From IMG/VR virus record IMGVR_UViG_3300033182_001257, positions 1 through 23,708 of that record: DNA of 23,708 nt; one strand, given 5' to 3'. The notes beneath the pieces are model-generated. The model saw only the letters and a program-made list of their open reading frames with translations, ran no database searches and was not told the DNA's origin. The DNA comes from a virus. Both the position numbers and the translations under genes were made by a program. Position 1 is the stretch's first letter; every line of letters starts with the position of its first letter. Positions 21,778 to 23,708 of the stretch are shown one piece after another.

Positions 21778-22572
21778 ATGAGGGTGATGTTCGCAGGAGA
21801 CATCCACGGGAACGTGGAGCACATGAGATGGTTGGGGTACATGGCCTATGAGCAGGGCTGTGACGCGATTGTCGCATGTGGAGACTTTGGCTATTGGCCT
21901 CACCTGACGTTTGGCAGACAGTTTTTGCGTGAGGCGGAGGCTGTGTGTGAGGGCTGGGGTTTGACGTTGTACTGGGTTGAGGGAAACCATGAGAACCATG
22001 ACATGCTTCAGGCGTTGCGTGGCGAGACGACAGGCGTCGTTCACCTTGGGCGTCGCACGATCTGGGTGCCTCGTGGTCAGGTGTTTGAGTTGGGCGAGTT
22101 GCGTCTGATCGGGCATGGCGGTGCGTACAGCGTGGACTGGGAGGATCGGATGGAGGGCGTGTCGTGGTGGCGAGGCGAGACGATCTCTGAGGGCGATCTG
22201 ATGCGTGTGCGTGAGCAGGTGGCGTCGTCGTCGTGGGAGCCGGTGGACATCGCTGTCACGCATGAGGCGCCTCTGCCCGGCGAGGACAATGGGCCTCTCA
22301 CCTACAAGGATGAGATCCCTGAGTCGTGGGCACAGCGTGAGCGTGTGTCTGAGATCGTGAGGCTTGTTGAGCCGTCGCTCGTGTTCTGTGGGCACCATCA
22401 TCGTCGTGCTTCGTTTGACACGAAGGAGGGCGTGAGGGTGAACGTGTTGGGGCGTGACGACATGGGTGGCGAGTCGTTCTTCGTGATGGACATGACGAAG
22501 GACAGCGTTGCTTGGGTGCGTTCGTTGTCGCCGTTCACGTCTGTGAACGATGGGAACCAGATGCTTGTGTGA
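21778..22572 (+). CDS. Calcineurin-like metallophosphoesterase
   Basis: 264 aa. The five metal-binding blocks are clear: GDIHGN (7-12), GDFG (35-38), GNHE (69-72), a VTHEAP segment, and GHHHRR near the C-terminus. These coordinate two metals and hydrolyse phosphomono- or diesters. In phages such enzymes may act on nucleotides, RNA ends or phosphoproteins; the target cannot be read. The ATG at 21778 is chosen over an in-frame TTG two codons upstream because GAAAGGA (21764-21770) is then seven bases away. Codons favour G and T at the third position. It is the first rightward gene after the putative origin and is driven by the strong promoter at 21712. Confidence 0.92.
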   Translation: MRVMFAGDIHGNVEHMRWLGYMAYEQGCDAIVACGDFGYWPHLTFGRQFLREAEAVCEGWGLTLYWVEGNHENHDMLQALRGETTGVVHLGRRTIWVPRGQVFELGELRLIGHGGAYSVDWEDRMEGVSWWRGETISEGDLMRVREQVASSSWEPVDIAVTHEAPLPGEDNGPLTYKDEIPESWAQRERVSEIVRLVEPSLVFCGHHHRRASFDTKEGVRVNVLGRDDMGGESFFVMDMTKDSVAWVRSLSPFTSVNDGNQMLV

Positions 22573-22580
22573 CTGGGGGG

Positions 22581-22609
22581 TTGACATCCACGTTTGGTGG
22601 GTGTATCGT
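22581..22609 (+). promoter_or_regulatory. Strong sigma-70-like promoter for the 47-aa and double-HTH genes
   Basis: TTGACA (22581-22586), 17-bp spacer, TATCGT (22604-22609). It starts nine bases after the previous stop. Confidence 0.85.
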
Positions 22610-22643
22610 CGCAGTCACCAACTACTAGCCGGAAGGAGAACCT

Positions 22644-22787
22644 ATGGCATACAGGTATGACATCCGACCCACCCCGACGGGTGAGTGGGAGATCATTGAC
22701 ACAGGGAACAGGTACGCCCCTACGGGCGAGGTGTTCCCGACTCGAGCAGAAGCACTAACCGCCGTCAGGCAGAAAGAAGGAAAGTAA
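22644..22787 (+). CDS. 47-aa hypothetical protein
   Basis: Small frame starting MAYRYDIRPTPTGEWEIIDT and ending in a basic helix (AVRQKEGK). GGAAGGAGAA lies directly upstream at ideal spacing, and a consensus promoter precedes it, so expression is well supported. The sequence suggests a small beta hairpin followed by a helix. One base separates its stop from the next ATG, so it is in an operon with the double-HTH protein. Function unknown. Confidence 0.75.
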   Translation: MAYRYDIRPTPTGEWEIIDTGNRYAPTGEVFPTRAEALTAVRQKEGK

Positions 22788-22788
22788 C

Positions 22789-23400
22789 ATGGTTGAGATC
22801 AGCACATCGCAGGCCGCAGAGATCTTGGGGGTAACCACCGCCCGAGTGATCCAGTTGGCCGAGTCCGGCAAGATTCGGGCGACGTTCCGCAAGCGCAACG
22901 ACAGGGAACGTGGCACTTGGACAGTATCAAAGCACGACGTTGAGAAGCGTCGTCGCACCGCCCTTGAACTTCGTGCCGAGGGCCGAGAGATCGGTGCTGG
23001 CCGTCCGAAGGCCCCCGAGGGGTACATGACTGGGCGTGATGTCGCCGACTACTTCGGTGTCACCCCTGAGACTGTGCGCCAGTGGACTCGCAAGGGGTTG
23101 CTCGTCGCTCACTCGTTCGGGACGTCCGAGTACGGTCGGCCTCTTGCCTGCTACACGTGTGACGACGTGGAGCAGTTCCGTCCCCCGTACTTGGACAACC
23201 CGATCAGCATCAAGGCTCGCTTGTCGCAGGGCTACGAGATCGTCGGCACCCCGTCGGAGCCGATCGTTGACGAGCCGATCGTGGAGTCGTCGGAGCCGAT
23301 CGTGGAGTCGGAGCCGGTGGCATCCGAGTTGGACGAACTCAAGGCACTCGTCCTGAACCTCGCTAAGACTGTTCAGGATCTGACTGCCGACAAGGCGTAA
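22789..23400 (+). CDS. DNA-binding protein with two MerR/excisionase-like HTH domains
   Basis: 203 aa. Domain 1: STSQAAEILGVTTARVIQLA (5-24), then a SGKIRA wing. Domain 2: MTGRDVADYFGVTPETVRQW (80-99), then RKGLLVAHSF. Both have the winged-helix start typical of excisionase/MerR proteins. A short repeat region with SEPIV/DEPIV/SEPIV units (about 156-176) leads to a C-terminal Leu-heptad helix (LDELKALVLNLAKTV) that probably dimerises. It may recognise repeated DNA sites, for instance at the origin or at the phage promoters. The ribosome-binding site GAAGGAAAG overlaps the end of the preceding gene. A strong hairpin terminator follows. Confidence 0.85.
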   Translation: MVEISTSQAAEILGVTTARVIQLAESGKIRATFRKRNDRERGTWTVSKHDVEKRRRTALELRAEGREIGAGRPKAPEGYMTGRDVADYFGVTPETVRQWTRKGLLVAHSFGTSEYGRPLACYTCDDVEQFRPPYLDNPISIKARLSQGYEIVGTPSEPIVDEPIVESSEPIVESEPVASELDELKALVLNLAKTVQDLTADKA

Positions 23401-23420
23401 GGCCCACGCCTCGGTGTTCA

Positions 23421-23469
23421 CGGAGAAAATCCTACACAGTTATGGCAATGCTGTGTAGGATTTTCTCCG
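23421..23469. terminator. Long perfect hairpin, probable bidirectional terminator
   Basis: A 19-bp perfect stem (23421-23439 with 23451-23469) and an 11-base loop. The inner TCCTACACAG / CTGTGTAGGA stem is flanked by AAAA and TTTT, so it could terminate in both directions. It lies 20 bases after the HTH gene. Confidence 0.8.
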
Positions 23470-23500
23470 GAAGTTGGCGTAAGGCTCACATGGGCGCCGA

Positions 23501-23637
23501 CCCTGCCTAAAATGCGAGGGCAGGGGGTGGGCCTCCCTGACACGTTATCGTGGAGAGATGTGTCGGGGAGACAGGCGGATCACCTCCCGGGAATGCCCCC
23601 TTCGGCTGGATGTCCTTCTGTTCCGGAGGGGGTGTTC
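23501..23637 (+). ncRNA. Structured region before the tRNA, possible non-coding RNA
   Basis: Three successive stems can be drawn. CCCTGCC / GGCAGGG lies around 23501-23527. CTCCCTGACAC / GTGTCGGGGAG, an 11-bp stem with one G-U pair, lies around 23532-23570. GAATGCCCCCTTCGG (23591-23605) pairs with CCGGAGGGGGTGTTC (23623-23637), giving 15 bp with three G-U pairs. G-U pairs suggest function as RNA rather than DNA. No frame of note occurs here. It could be an independent RNA or a tRNA precursor leader. Confidence 0.4.
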
Positions 23638-23646
23638 TCGTGTCTG

Positions 23647-23708
23647 GCCCCTCTAACTCAACTGGCAGAGTAACGGACTTTTAATCCGCAGGTTGAGGGT
23701 TCGAGTCC
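23647..23708 (+). tRNA. tRNA-Lys (anticodon UUU), 3' part outside window
   Basis: Acceptor arm GCCCCTC, T8-A9, D stem ACTC/GAGT with GG in the loop, anticodon loop CTTTTAA with TTT at 23680-23682, T stem GAGGG and loop TTCGAGT. The window ends within the T stem. Position 27-43 is an A-C mismatch, the other stem pairs are good. Confidence 0.9.

Noticed and set aside
21589-22587. 332-codon minus-strand frame opposite the metallophosphoesterase
   Set aside because: The plus strand holds all metallophosphoesterase motifs, a consensus promoter and a ribosome-binding site. The minus frame is a shadow rich in Arg, His and Thr.
23392-23490. Near-repeat GGCGTAAGGC on both sides of the terminator as attachment-site cores
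   Set aside because: Only about 14 bp with one mismatch, no integrase in the window, and one copy lies in the HTH gene's stop region.
1-23708. CRISPR array or insertion sequence
   Set aside because: No regularly spaced repeats, no transposase or integrase and no terminal inverted repeats were seen.

Overview
This looks like an internal segment of a double-stranded DNA bacteriophage of an actinobacterium, probably an uncultured aquatic one. Evidence for a phage: dense packing with ATGA, GTGA and TGATG start/stop overlaps, a primase-helicase with zinc finger, TOPRIM and P-loop parts, a terminase-small-subunit-like protein, flavin-dependent thymidylate synthase (ThyX), a B12-dependent ribonucleotide reductase, an orphan cytosine methyltransferase and a tRNA. 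Evidence for an actinobacterial host: a WhiB protein, small zinc-knuckle proteins of actinophage type and many apparently leaderless genes. A Thr/Ser-rich linker in a secreted protein recalls Acidimicrobiia, but the exact host is inference. No capsid, tail, portal or large-terminase gene was recognised in the window.

Layout: 1-2630 (+) holds the end of a SAM methyltransferase, a short cytochrome P450-like protein and two uncharacterised phage proteins. 2623-5259 is a minus-strand block with NrdJ, a CxxC protein and a small basic protein, split by a UUCG-loop terminator. 5392-8229 (+) runs from a divergent promoter through a helical protein, an M6-type metalloprotease lipoprotein and two small proteins. 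8231-12675 (+) is a replication/nucleotide module: wHTH-like protein, WhiB, ThyX, a 44-aa protein, primase-helicase, TerS-like protein and a ribbon-helix-helix/zinc protein. 12693-14915 encodes a 740-aa protein with what look like three ADP-ribosyltransferase-type domains. 14933-17195 has two tandem 2OG-Fe(II) oxygenases and an SGNH-hydrolase-like protein. 17228-19820 has a zinc-knuckle protein, a C5 methyltransferase with a six-fold degenerate repeat, a 23-aa membrane peptide and a PP-loop (PAPS-reductase-like) protein. 19856-21461 (-) holds two more 2OG-Fe(II) oxygenases, one TauD/clavaminate-synthase-like and one prolyl-4-hydroxylase-like. 21462-21777 is a divergent intergenic region with two perfect DnaA boxes in a 12-bp inverted repeat, a G-quadruplex motif and a strong promoter. 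21778-23400 (+) has a metallophosphoesterase, a 47-aa protein and a double-HTH regulator. 23401-23708 has a terminator, several RNA hairpins and the start of tRNA-Lys(UUU).

Four themes stand out. First, one phage segment carries a P450-like protein and four 2OG-Fe(II) oxygenases beside methyltransferases, an esterase-like protein and a PP-loop enzyme, which suggests a tailoring or hypermodification function. Second, the triple ADP-ribosyltransferase-like protein is a good candidate for a host-directed effector. Third, GC skew and wobble-base preference change sign at the DnaA-box region independently of gene direction, which marks 21.5-21.7 kb as a likely replication origin. Fourth, at seven starts a TANNNT hexamer lies exactly six bases before an ATG or GTG, the arrangement expected for leaderless mRNAs; this also corrects several start codons.
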